Source: Chryseobacterium sp. POL2 (GTDB lineage Bacteria > Bacteroidota > Bacteroidia > Flavobacteriales > Weeksellaceae). Taken from it: a stretch of DNA of 64,000 nt. The translations under genes were made by a program, and so were the position numbers. The first letter of the stretch is position 1; every line of letters begins with the position of its first letter. The notes beneath the pieces are model-generated. The model was not told the DNA's origin, ran no database searches, and was given only the letters and a program-made list of their open reading frames with translations. Of this stretch, positions 10,979 to 18,779 are shown piece by piece. Location of the stretch: positions 2,418,001 to 2,482,000 of the forward strand of contig NZ_CP049298.1 of the NCBI RefSeq assembly GCF_011058315.1, in the 5' to 3' direction.

Positions 10979-12485
10979 AATAAAACTCTCTTTTGAGATT
11001 TTGTTGCTTTTTTCGGTGTTTGTAATAGCAACTTGTGGTCTGGTATACGAGTTGGTTGCGGGTGCTTTGGCAAGTTACCTTTTGGGAGATTCTGTGAAAC
11101 AGTTTTCTTTCATTATCGGTGTATATCTTTTTGCAATGGGTGTGGGCTCTTATTTGGCAAAGTTTGTTAGAAAAGATCTTATTGACAAATTCGTAGAAAT
11201 CGAAATCCTTGTAGGCGTTATTGGAGGAATAAGCTCTATAGTCTTGTTTACAATTTTTAACACAACAGACCATTTTGAGTGGGTATTGTATATGTTTGTA
11301 TTTGTAACAGGATGTCTTGTGGGGTTAGAAATTCCTTTATTGATGAATATTCTCAAAGATAGAGTAGAGTTTAAGGATTTGGTTTCCAATGTGTTTGCAT
11401 TTGACTATATTGGTGCGCTTATCGCCTCAATTCTGTTTCCCTTAATATTAATTCCGAAACTCGGGATTCTTAGAACACCACTTTTCTTTGGACTCATCAA
11501 TATCTCCGTTGCTATATTTCTCTGTTTCTATTTAAAAAATGAAATTAAATCTCGCATAGCTTTACAGACAAAATCGATTATTTCTTTTTTTATTTTGTTG
11601 GGTTTATTTGTTTTTGCTGACCGAATATTATCCCTTTCTGAAGAAAAACTTTATGGCGAAAATTTAATTTATACGCACAGTTCACCATACCAACGGATTG
11701 CTTTAACTAGAAATAATAAAGAGTTTAGGCTTTATCTTAATAATAATTTGCAGTTTTCTTCTACCGACGAATATCGTTACCACGAAGCTTTGGTACATCC
11801 TGCAATGTCCATGGCTCCAAAAATTGAAAGAGTCTTGGTTTTGGGTGGAGGTGATGGTTTTGCAGTTAGAGAAGTTTTGAAATACGCGAATGTAAAATCT
11901 ATAAAATTGGTGGATCTTGATCCAGAGATGACACGGTTTTTTAAAGAAAATACGACAATGCGCCAACTCAATAACGATGCACTGAATAATGCGAAAGTTG
12001 AAATCATTAATCAAGACGCCTATATGTGGGTTAAACAAATGAAGGATACTTTTGATGTCATTATTATTGATTTTCCTGATCCATCCAATTATAGCTTGGG
12101 AAAGCTTTTTTCATTACAGTTTTATATAGAATTAAAAAAAATAACAACACCGAAAACCTATATTTCTGTACAAACGACTTCTCCTTATTTTGCTCCAAAA
12201 TCATTCTGGAGTATTCATAAAACAATTAACCAGGTTTTTCCAGAAGTTAAGGCATACCACACCTACGTACCATCTTTTGGAGAATGGGGATTTTGTTTAG
12301 CTTCTCAAGAGCTGCAGAACAATAAGATTTATAACAAGTTAAATAATCTTCGATTTTATGATTATAACTTTTCGCAGATGGCTTATTTTAATAAAGACAT
12401 GATAGCAAAAGATGTGGAAGTTAACCGTCTCGATAACCAAATTTTAGTAAGATATTTTGATGAAGAGTGGGGAAGGATACAATAG
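10971..12485 (+). CDS. membrane-anchored spermidine synthase-like aminopropyltransferase
   Basis: 504 residues: about seven transmembrane helices in residues 5-217, then a soluble SpeE-type Rossmann domain from about 230 to 500. The domain carries VLVLGGGDGFAVREVL, KLVDLDPEM, INQDAYMWV and IIDFPDPSNYSLGKLF. These are the nucleotide and amine-binding landmarks of polyamine aminopropyltransferases. The SpeD-like protein encoded at the head of the operon could supply decarboxylated SAM. Attachment to the membrane and partner genes imply that the acceptor is a membrane-linked or exported amine rather than plain putrescine. It overlaps both neighbours (8 bases upstream, 26 downstream). Confidence 0.85.
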   Translation: MGRIKLSFEILLLFSVFVIATCGLVYELVAGALASYLLGDSVKQFSFIIGVYLFAMGVGSYLAKFVRKDLIDKFVEIEILVGVIGGISSIVLFTIFNTTDHFEWVLYMFVFVTGCLVGLEIPLLMNILKDRVEFKDLVSNVFAFDYIGALIASILFPLILIPKLGILRTPLFFGLINISVAIFLCFYLKNEIKSRIALQTKSIISFFILLGLFVFADRILSLSEEKLYGENLIYTHSSPYQRIALTRNNKEFRLYLNNNLQFSSTDEYRYHEALVHPAMSMAPKIERVLVLGGGDGFAVREVLKYANVKSIKLVDLDPEMTRFFKENTTMRQLNNDALNNAKVEIINQDAYMWVKQMKDTFDVIIIDFPDPSNYSLGKLFSLQFYIELKKITTPKTYISVQTTSPYFAPKSFWSIHKTINQVFPEVKAYHTYVPSFGEWGFCLASQELQNNKIYNKLNNLRFYDYNFSQMAYFNKDMIAKDVEVNRLDNQILVRYFDEEWGRIQ

Positions 12486-14055
12486 AAGAGGCTTTGTTTT
12501 AACAATGTTTTGGGGCAGCATGATGTTGCCTTTTTTACAATTCTGTTCTAAGAAAGCAAAATCATTTTTACTAAAAATTACAGGAACTAATCATATTTTG
12601 GGACATCGCCTTTGGGCTAAAGATTTTCCAAAAGTTTCCGAAGTTATCCGTACGGAGGTATTGATAGTTGGTTCGGGCATTTCGGGATTATCGGCTGCAC
12701 GAGAACTTTCGATGCATGCCAAAACAAACTTCTTGATTTGTGAAATGGAAAGTTTCATAGGAGGTAATTCTTCCAATGGAGAAAACAAATATTCTAAATA
12801 TCCACGTGGAGCTCATTATCTTCCGCTTCCTAATAAAGACAATCAAGAACTTATTGATTTTTTGAAAGAAGCCAAAATCTATCTAGGCGACGATGAATAT
12901 GAGGATCCAATTTTGGATGATTATCAATTAGTTTTTCCGCAAGATGAACGATTGTTTTTCAAAAATGCTTGGCAAAATGATATAATTCCGCAAAGAGGAC
13001 TAGATGAAAATTCTAAACAAGAGTTTGATCGTTTCTTTAAAATGATGAATGATTTTAAACTAAAAAAAGATGATTTTGGAAAATTTTGGTTTACAATCCC
13101 TAGTCAAAATGTAAGTCAGAATGAAGAGACTAAAAAACTCGATAATTTAAAATTTAAAACTTGGCTGGACGAAAATGATTTTAAATCCCAAGAACTTCTA
13201 TGGTATCTAGATTATGCATGCAAAGATGATTATGGACTAGGGATTGAGTATGTTTCTGCATGGGCAGGGATTAATTATTTTGCAGGAAGAAAACATGATT
13301 GGGCACCCAAAAAATCTGACCAAGTTATGACTTGGCCAGAAGGTAATGCACGCTTATCAAAACATCTTGCTGTACACTCTGAAAACAAAATTCTAAAACA
13401 ACATCTGGTGTTTGATGTTATAGAAACAGAGCAGAATGTTGAAGTTTTAGTTTTTGATAATGTTAACAAAAAAACGATTAAAATTGTTTCTGATAAGTTG
13501 ATTATGGCAACACCTCAGTTTGTTAATAACTTTTTTTTTAAAAACAGAAAAATAAAAAATTTCACATACGTGCCTTGGTTGTTGGCGACCTTAACTTTGG
13601 ATAAAGATTTCGGAGGTGGTGAAGAATTAGCATGGGATAATGTTATCTATGGAGGAGAAGGTTTAGGCTATATCTACGATCAACATCAAAATATTTCTCA
13701 AAATATAGGGCATAAAGTTATCACGTATTACAGAAGTTTTTCAACTGATGATTCTAACAAAGCAAGAAAACAACTTTTTAAAATGAAAGAAGAGGATCTA
13801 AAAGAATTGGTTTTAAAAGATTTCCGAATAGCGCATCCTCTTATTGATGATTTTATCATCGAGATTGAGTTTAATAAAATTGGACATGCTATGATTGCAC
13901 CTACTCCTGGGAAAATTTTTGGAAAAGATTCTCAAATAGCTAAAGAGGATATTAATCGGAAAATTTTTTTCGCACACTCGGATTTGTCAGGAATTTCCAT
14001 TTTTGAAGAGGCCTTTTATCAAGGTATTTATATAGCTCGTAAAATTTTGTCATGA
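12460..14055 (+). CDS. FAD-dependent amine oxidase-like oxidoreductase with Tat-type N-terminus
   Basis: About 531 residues. An FAD-binding Rossmann motif lies near residue 65 (VLIVGSGISGLSAARELS), followed by a flavin amine oxidase-like body (GGNSSNGENKYSKYPRGAHY; MTWPEGNARLSKHL). A C-terminal FAD segment reads FFAHSDLSGISIFEEAFYQG. The ATG at 12460 is preferred over an in-frame TTG one codon earlier. The start has NRRGFVLTMFWGSMMLPF, twin arginines before a hydrophobic stretch, as in Tat signals. A cysteine follows (LQFC), but a lipobox is doubtful. If exported, it would oxidise an amine outside the cytoplasm. It overlaps the aminopropyltransferase gene by 26 bases. Confidence 0.75.
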   Translation: MKSGEGYNRRGFVLTMFWGSMMLPFLQFCSKKAKSFLLKITGTNHILGHRLWAKDFPKVSEVIRTEVLIVGSGISGLSAARELSMHAKTNFLICEMESFIGGNSSNGENKYSKYPRGAHYLPLPNKDNQELIDFLKEAKIYLGDDEYEDPILDDYQLVFPQDERLFFKNAWQNDIIPQRGLDENSKQEFDRFFKMMNDFKLKKDDFGKFWFTIPSQNVSQNEETKKLDNLKFKTWLDENDFKSQELLWYLDYACKDDYGLGIEYVSAWAGINYFAGRKHDWAPKKSDQVMTWPEGNARLSKHLAVHSENKILKQHLVFDVIETEQNVEVLVFDNVNKKTIKIVSDKLIMATPQFVNNFFFKNRKIKNFTYVPWLLATLTLDKDFGGGEELAWDNVIYGGEGLGYIYDQHQNISQNIGHKVITYYRSFSTDDSNKARKQLFKMKEEDLKELVLKDFRIAHPLIDDFIIEIEFNKIGHAMIAPTPGKIFGKDSQIAKEDINRKIFFAHSDLSGISIFEEAFYQGIYIARKILS

Positions 14056-15071
14056 AACAAGCTTGGATACATAATGCCAGAACGGATATAATTTTCATAT
14101 TGTCGCCACCTATTGTAGTCTTAGCGATTGTATTGTTATTTCATCAACAGTTGGAGCAGGTGCAAGATCATTATTCCTTTTTCACATGGCTGTTTTTAAT
14201 AGTTTTTGTTGATGTGGCGCATGTTTATTCTACTTTGTTTAAAACCTATTTTGTAAAAGAAGAATTCCAAAGAAGAAAACTAATGTATCTGGGTATTCCA
14301 ATTTTTAGTTTGATTTTAGGAATTATTCTTTATCAATTTGGAGAGTTGTTTTTCTGGTCTGTTTTAGCTCTGGTTGCAGTCTTTCATTTTGTGCGCCAAC
14401 AATATGGTTTTATGAGACTTTATGCTAGGTTCGAGTCAAAAGGGTTTTCTAAAACTATCGATAATCTCAGCATATATTCTGCTACTATATATCCGATGAT
14501 GTATTGGTTTTGCACGCCTCGTAAGTTCAATTGGTTTGTAGATTCAGAGTTTTCTTGGATGCAGAACTTAAATGTTTTTTTGAGATACTTCACAATGCTT
14601 TACGTTGCAGTAATTCTATTATGGATTGGTAAAAGTATTTTTGAATTTATAAAAACAAAAAGTATCAATATTCCTAAAAATTTATTGATAGTCGGGAGCT
14701 TCTTATCTTGGTATTTTGGAATTGTTTATTTTAATAATGATTTGATTTTTACGTTATTAAATGTCATCTCTCATGGCATACCTTATATCGCGCTAATCTA
14801 TATTAAAGAAATTGAACAAAAATCTGATTCCGGTCTCAGATCTCTCCTTATTTTTAAACAGGCTTTTGGTGTGGTACTTTTTGTATTTGTTATTTTAGGT
14901 TTTGCCCTTTTTGAAGAATTTATTTGGGAAAATCTCGTGTGGAGAGAACATATTAGTTGGTTCGGAATTTCTTCTATAGAAAAGTCTTATTTTGTTTTGA
15001 TTCCACTTTTGGTTGTTCCCCAACTGACACATTATTTGCTAGATGGATTTATCTGGCGACAACAAAAATGA
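14052..15071 (+). CDS. polytopic membrane protein with conserved-looking histidines
   Basis: 339 residues with about eight to nine transmembrane helices and no family I can name securely. Histidines sit at helix ends in recurring contexts: VDVAHVYSTLFKTYF, AVFHFVRQQYGFMRLY, VISHGIPYIALIY and QLTHYLLDGFIW. Such spaced histidines in a membrane protein resemble metal ligands of integral-membrane oxygenases or desaturases, though the classical HxxHH boxes are absent. It overlaps the FAD oxidase gene by 4 bases (ATGA) and is the last gene of the operon. The repeat copy B follows 6 bases after its stop. Confidence 0.6.
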   Translation: MKQAWIHNARTDIIFILSPPIVVLAIVLLFHQQLEQVQDHYSFFTWLFLIVFVDVAHVYSTLFKTYFVKEEFQRRKLMYLGIPIFSLILGIILYQFGELFFWSVLALVAVFHFVRQQYGFMRLYARFESKGFSKTIDNLSIYSATIYPMMYWFCTPRKFNWFVDSEFSWMQNLNVFLRYFTMLYVAVILLWIGKSIFEFIKTKSINIPKNLLIVGSFLSWYFGIVYFNNDLIFTLLNVISHGIPYIALIYIKEIEQKSDSGLRSLLIFKQAFGVVLFVFVILGFALFEEFIWENLVWREHISWFGISSIEKSYFVLIPLLVVPQLTHYLLDGFIWRQQK

Positions 15072-15077
15072 TTTTTT

Positions 15078-15198
15078 ATGACCAATCTCTAGCCCCGATG
15101 GAAGCGGCATCCTTTGGCGTTGGCGTGAGGTGGCGGAGCGTAGCGGAGCCAACCGAGCGACAAGGCTAAAGATATAGCGGACAGCGGGAAAAAGCTCC
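15078..15198 (+). repeat. dispersed GC-rich repeat, copy B
   Basis: Its first 38 bases (15078-15115) are identical to copy A at 8618-8655 in the same orientation. The right end (gatatagcggacagcggga) also matches A. The middle (ggtggcggagcgtagcggag) is longer than in A and matches copy C. It directly follows the polyamine-like operon. Confidence 0.85.
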
Positions 15199-15212
15199 AA
15201 AGAAATAAATGA

Positions 15213-15242
15213 AAAAGCTTCAATCCTAGGATTGAAGCTTTT
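15213..15242. terminator. bidirectional terminator between convergent operons
   Basis: aaaagcttcaatcc (15213-15226) and ggattgaagctttt (15229-15242) form a perfect 14-pair palindrome with a two-base TA centre. It is flanked by A residues on the left and T residues on the right, so it works on both strands. It separates the polyamine-like operon (+) from the outer-membrane receptor gene (-). Confidence 0.85.
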
Positions 15243-15270
15243 CATTGAAAAATATAATTTAGTTAAATGT

Positions 15271-17574
15271 TTATCTCGTTCTCGATTTGATGTCGTCTGC
15301 CGCACTGTCGATATTTCTGACTTTTTTAACTTTTTGATTACCAAAGTTGTAAGTTAAACTTACGGTAACACCTCGACGGAATTGATCGTTGAGAACCTTG
15401 TTGTAATTGCCATTGGCTTGGATGTCTTCTATTTTGATAATGTTGGTTCTCAAAACATCGCTAAGATTAAGCGCAAAAGTCCAATTGTTCCAAAGTTTTT
15501 TGATGCTTAGATCAAGGCTGGATAATGATTTTAGCATACCAAGTTCGATTTGTTGTTTGTCGACATAAAAGAAGTTGACACCAGCGAACCATGTTTTGGC
15601 TTTGTCCAGGCGAATGTTGTTGCTGGTTTTTATCACAAAACTCGTGGAATTGGTTTTGTTGATGTATTCTGAGAAAACGTCGCCAGTAGTTGGGTCAATG
15701 CTAAGACTTCCGTTGTTGCGGTTGTGTTGTACTCCTAAAGTTAAATTGGCTGTCCAATATTGTTTGAAGAAAGATTTTTGCATCCCAAGCATTGCGGACA
15801 TCGTTTGCTTGTCTCCGAAATTGGTTCTTATGTAGCGCAATTGTTGAACTTTGTCAATAATTGGTTCCCCGTTTTGGTTTTCCATAGGATTTCCATTGTC
15901 ATCAAGTCTTGGCACATCCAGTGTTCTTTGTAAAGGAACTTGCGTAATAACATCTTTGAAGTAAGAATGGCTCAGCACCATGAAATATGCATTGTGGAAC
16001 ATATATGTTAACTCATTATTGTAGGAAGATGCGGCTTTTACAAATGGATTGTTTTGGGTGTAATTATTTTCGGTTAAAATATTTCTTACAGGATTCAGTT
16101 CCCAAAAGCTAGGTCTTCTCATTCGGCTGGAAAATGCATACGACAGATTGTTTTTTTCATTGATGGCGTAATTCAGACTTAAATAAGGAAGCAGTTTTTT
16201 ATAATTTTGTTCCACGCGTGCCATGTCTGGACGGTCGATTGGCGCATGGTCAGACGTTCCTACGCTGTTGGTTATTTCGTAGCGTGTACCGATTTTACCT
16301 GAGAATTTATCAGAAAATTTCTTCTCTAAAGTTAAATACAGTCCATAGATGTTTTCGTCGTATATGAAATAATTAGGTTCATATTTGGTATCTTTTGATG
16401 GAATGTAAAATTGCGTTTCATACTTTGTGTCGTTATCGGTTTTGGTTTTGTTGTAGTTACCACCGACAGAGATTGTAAAGTCATTTTTGAACTTTTTAAT
16501 ATAATCCACCATTCCTGAGAAATTGTTGATTTTTTGTGGAATGCTTTGGAAAATCGTTTGTGATTTTTCAATATAGTTGGCATTGGCATCAGAGAGCCAC
16601 GTGTCATTTGTAGAATTTTGAATACGTTTGTAGGTAAGATAGGCGGCATTAAGATTAAGCTTACTTCCCAGAGAATCTGTTTTTAATTCGTAGTTCAAAT
16701 TAAAGTTGTTGTTGTAAGACCTTGCATTTTCGATGTTGTCAGAAATATTATAGCGGTAATCTTCTATAGCTTTATCATTTAAAAATTTAATGGTATTAAA
16801 AAGATTAATGCTAGCGCCATAACTTCTATTGGCCCAAGTATTCCATGTAAGTGCCAAATTACTTTTCTCCGTCAATTGATAATCAATGTTGAGATAACCT
16901 CCGATATTTTTATTCGGGTCATCTATTCTACCAACCGAAGTGTTTGAATTTTCGGACGTGCCATTCGCGAGTTCATAATATTGCGCTTCGATATCTTCTC
17001 CACCTGTGATATTGGCACTTATCCCCAATTTGTCTTTGCGATAGTTAAGGCTAAGACTCGCCGAAGATTCGTTGTATTTTGATTGCGTGTTTGACATTCT
17101 CATATTTCCGTTGAGTCCGTCAGAGGTTTTTTTCTTTAAGATGATATTGATAATGCCATCGTTAGCCTCCACCTGATACTCGCTTCCAGGCATGGTTATC
17201 ACTTCTATTTTTTGAATGTTTTCAGACGGTGTATTTTTAAGAAATTGCGCCAAAGAATCTGCGTCCATATTACTTTTTCGACCATTGATGTAGATCACGG
17301 TGTTGCCTTTTCCGGCAATCGTTAAACTTTTGTCATCTGTAGAAGATATTAAAGGCGTTTGTTTCAAAAGATCAAAGGTCGTACTTCCTTTGGCTACTGG
17401 CGATGCTGCAACATCATAAACAAAACGATCGCTTTCTTTTTTGAAAACTTGTTTTGTAATAGTAACTGCTTGTATTTCATTGGTTTTTTCAGCTTTTGTG
17501 CTGTCGCTAGGTTTTAGCTGAGCCATGGCAAGTCCACTGAAAAATATTGCTGCGATGAGAAGTTTTGGTTTCAT
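15271..17574 (-). CDS. TonB-dependent receptor-type outer membrane beta-barrel protein
   Basis: About 767 residues. The chosen start (MKPKLLIAAIFFSGLAMAQ) gives a clear signal peptide; a reading 25 codons longer lacks one. The plug-like region contains TFDLLKQTPLISS, IAGKGNTVIYINGRKSNMDADSLAQFLKNTP-type sequence and IEVITMPGSEYQVEANDGI, as in the Bacteroidota OMP_b-brl_3 group. A long barrel with many aromatic beta strands follows, ending VTVSLTYNFGNQKVKK near the C-terminus. Transport substrate is unknown. No SusD-like partner is adjacent. It has its own promoter and faces the bidirectional terminator. Confidence 0.88.
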   Translation of the reverse strand: MKPKLLIAAIFFSGLAMAQLKPSDSTKAEKTNEIQAVTITKQVFKKESDRFVYDVAASPVAKGSTTFDLLKQTPLISSTDDKSLTIAGKGNTVIYINGRKSNMDADSLAQFLKNTPSENIQKIEVITMPGSEYQVEANDGIINIILKKKTSDGLNGNMRMSNTQSKYNESSASLSLNYRKDKLGISANITGGEDIEAQYYELANGTSENSNTSVGRIDDPNKNIGGYLNIDYQLTEKSNLALTWNTWANRSYGASINLFNTIKFLNDKAIEDYRYNISDNIENARSYNNNFNLNYELKTDSLGSKLNLNAAYLTYKRIQNSTNDTWLSDANANYIEKSQTIFQSIPQKINNFSGMVDYIKKFKNDFTISVGGNYNKTKTDNDTKYETQFYIPSKDTKYEPNYFIYDENIYGLYLTLEKKFSDKFSGKIGTRYEITNSVGTSDHAPIDRPDMARVEQNYKKLLPYLSLNYAINEKNNLSYAFSSRMRRPSFWELNPVRNILTENNYTQNNPFVKAASSYNNELTYMFHNAYFMVLSHSYFKDVITQVPLQRTLDVPRLDDNGNPMENQNGEPIIDKVQQLRYIRTNFGDKQTMSAMLGMQKSFFKQYWTANLTLGVQHNRNNGSLSIDPTTGDVFSEYINKTNSTSFVIKTSNNIRLDKAKTWFAGVNFFYVDKQQIELGMLKSLSSLDLSIKKLWNNWTFALNLSDVLRTNIIKIEDIQANGNYNKVLNDQFRRGVTVSLTYNFGNQKVKKVRNIDSAADDIKSRTR

Positions 17575-17612
17575 GATATTTTGAGTTATGTAAAAATTAA
17601 TATTTGTTGATA

Positions 17613-17644
17613 CAAAGATATATATTAAAATAAGTAGTATGCAA
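17613..17644 (-). promoter_or_regulatory. promoter of the outer-membrane receptor gene
   Basis: On the minus strand TTG (17642-17644) precedes TATCTTTG (17613-17620) by 21 bases, matching the flavobacterial promoter. The start codon is 38 bases further on. Confidence 0.65.
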
Positions 17645-17771
17645 TACAAAGTACTATAAATAGTTAGTTTTAAAATTTAATATGTTGATTATCAGTGTTA
17701 AAAAATTAAAATTAAATTTGCTTCTTGTATAATTAGACAACAGACTTTATAGATTTGTTACATAAAAGCAT

Positions 17772-17801
17772 AAAAAAAACACCGATTTTTTTTCGATGTT
17801 T
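17772..17801 (-). terminator. intrinsic terminator of the recJ-nadD-DUF3817 operon
   Basis: Read on the minus strand, AAACATCG pairs with CGGTGTTT (one wobble) and is followed by a run of T. It lies 36 bases after the end of the DUF3817 gene. Confidence 0.75.
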
Positions 17802-17836
17802 CTTAAAGTCTTGATTTTAAATTAGTAAAATCTAAA

Positions 17837-18175
17837 TTATTCGCGTTCTTTCTTAGCCAATTTTTTTTCGACCCATATTGTCGCAAACGGGAAAAAAGCG
17901 GAGATCAGCGCAATGACAAAATCTTCGTCATCCCAATTGTATATTTTTCTCATAGATGGCATAAACAAAAGATATAATGTGAAAAATAATCCGTGGATGT
18001 TACCAATGATAATGATGTAGATGGTCGGCAAAAGTCCATCTCGGTCTTCTCGTATCCAGATCATCGCGGTGAAGAGGAAAAACCATGAAATAGCTTCTGC
18101 GGTACAAACCTGTTTAAACCATTTGATAACTTTTTCTTCAGGATATTTTGCAAAAAATTGTTCTAAAAAATTCAT
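17837..18175 (-). CDS. DUF3817 integral membrane protein
   Basis: 112 residues with three hydrophobic helices. The family landmarks are the first helix TAEAISWFFLFTAMIW, a second helix with GNIHGLFFTLYLLF, and the third, ALISAFFPFATIWVEKKL, followed by a basic end. DUF3817 proteins are small membrane proteins of unknown function. The start lies 6 bases after the nadD stop, so it is probably expressed with recJ and nadD. Confidence 0.8.
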   Translation of the reverse strand: MNFLEQFFAKYPEEKVIKWFKQVCTAEAISWFFLFTAMIWIREDRDGLLPTIYIIIIGNIHGLFFTLYLLFMPSMRKIYNWDDEDFVIALISAFFPFATIWVEKKLAKKERE

Positions 18176-18181
18176 TTCAGT

Positions 18182-18769
18182 TTATTTATAAAAATTGCTG
18201 CCGTCCAAATAATCAAAAACCTCTGGAGGAAGCATTGGACGCGTGTTTTTTCCTTCCTTTATCATATTGCGAATTTCCGTTGCAGACAACTCAATGATTG
18301 GCGCGTTGATCAGAATAATATTTTCGCTTTCAGAAGTATAATTATTATCTTTCTTTTCACCATCAAATAATCTTGGATAAACAATAATCTGATGGTTTTT
18401 AATTAAAACATCCGCATTTTTCCACTTATGAAGTCCTGCCAAATTATCTTCACCCATAATCAAACTGAATTGATAGTTTGGATATTTCTCCTGAAGATAA
18501 GCAAGTGTGTCAATTGTATAACTCGGTTTTGGAAGCCCGAATTCTACATCGGAAGCGCGTATTTTGGGATAATTTTTTATGGCGAGGTTAACCATGTCCA
18601 GACGATTGTGATCGGACAAAAGTGATTTTTTATCTTTAAAAGGATTTTGGGGACTCACCACAAACCACAATTCAGACATGTCAGATTTTTCCAAAATGTA
18701 ATTGGCTAAAATTAAATGCCCAATATGTATTGGATTAAAAGATCCGAAAAACAATCCGATTTTTTTCAT
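18182..18769 (-). CDS. nadD: nicotinate-nucleotide adenylyltransferase
   Basis: Transfers AMP from ATP to nicotinate mononucleotide in NAD synthesis. From the chosen ATG (18769) the protein is 195 residues and starts KKIGLFFGSFNPIHIGHLIL, the nucleotidyltransferase GSFNPxHxGH signature. The C-terminal IELSATEIRNMIKEG segment is the second ATP-binding motif, ISSTxIR type. A start ten codons earlier would overlap recJ and adds residues unlike the family. The 10-base gap to recJ and 6-base gap to DUF3817 indicate an operon. Confidence 0.94.
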   Translation of the reverse strand: MKKIGLFFGSFNPIHIGHLILANYILEKSDMSELWFVVSPQNPFKDKKSLLSDHNRLDMVNLAIKNYPKIRASDVEFGLPKPSYTIDTLAYLQEKYPNYQFSLIMGEDNLAGLHKWKNADVLIKNHQIIVYPRLFDGEKKDNNYTSESENIILINAPIIELSATEIRNMIKEGKNTRPMLPPEVFDYLDGSNFYK

Positions 18770-18779
18770 GAATTCAATT

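Noticed and set aside
8618-15198. Insertion sequence or composite transposon bounded by repeats A and B
   Set aside because: No transposase or integrase gene and no target-site duplication was seen; the repeats also occur singly elsewhere.
14957-15344. Frames of 70 and 101 residues across repeat copy B on both strands
   Set aside because: They arise from the stop-poor GC-rich repeat and overlap known genes.
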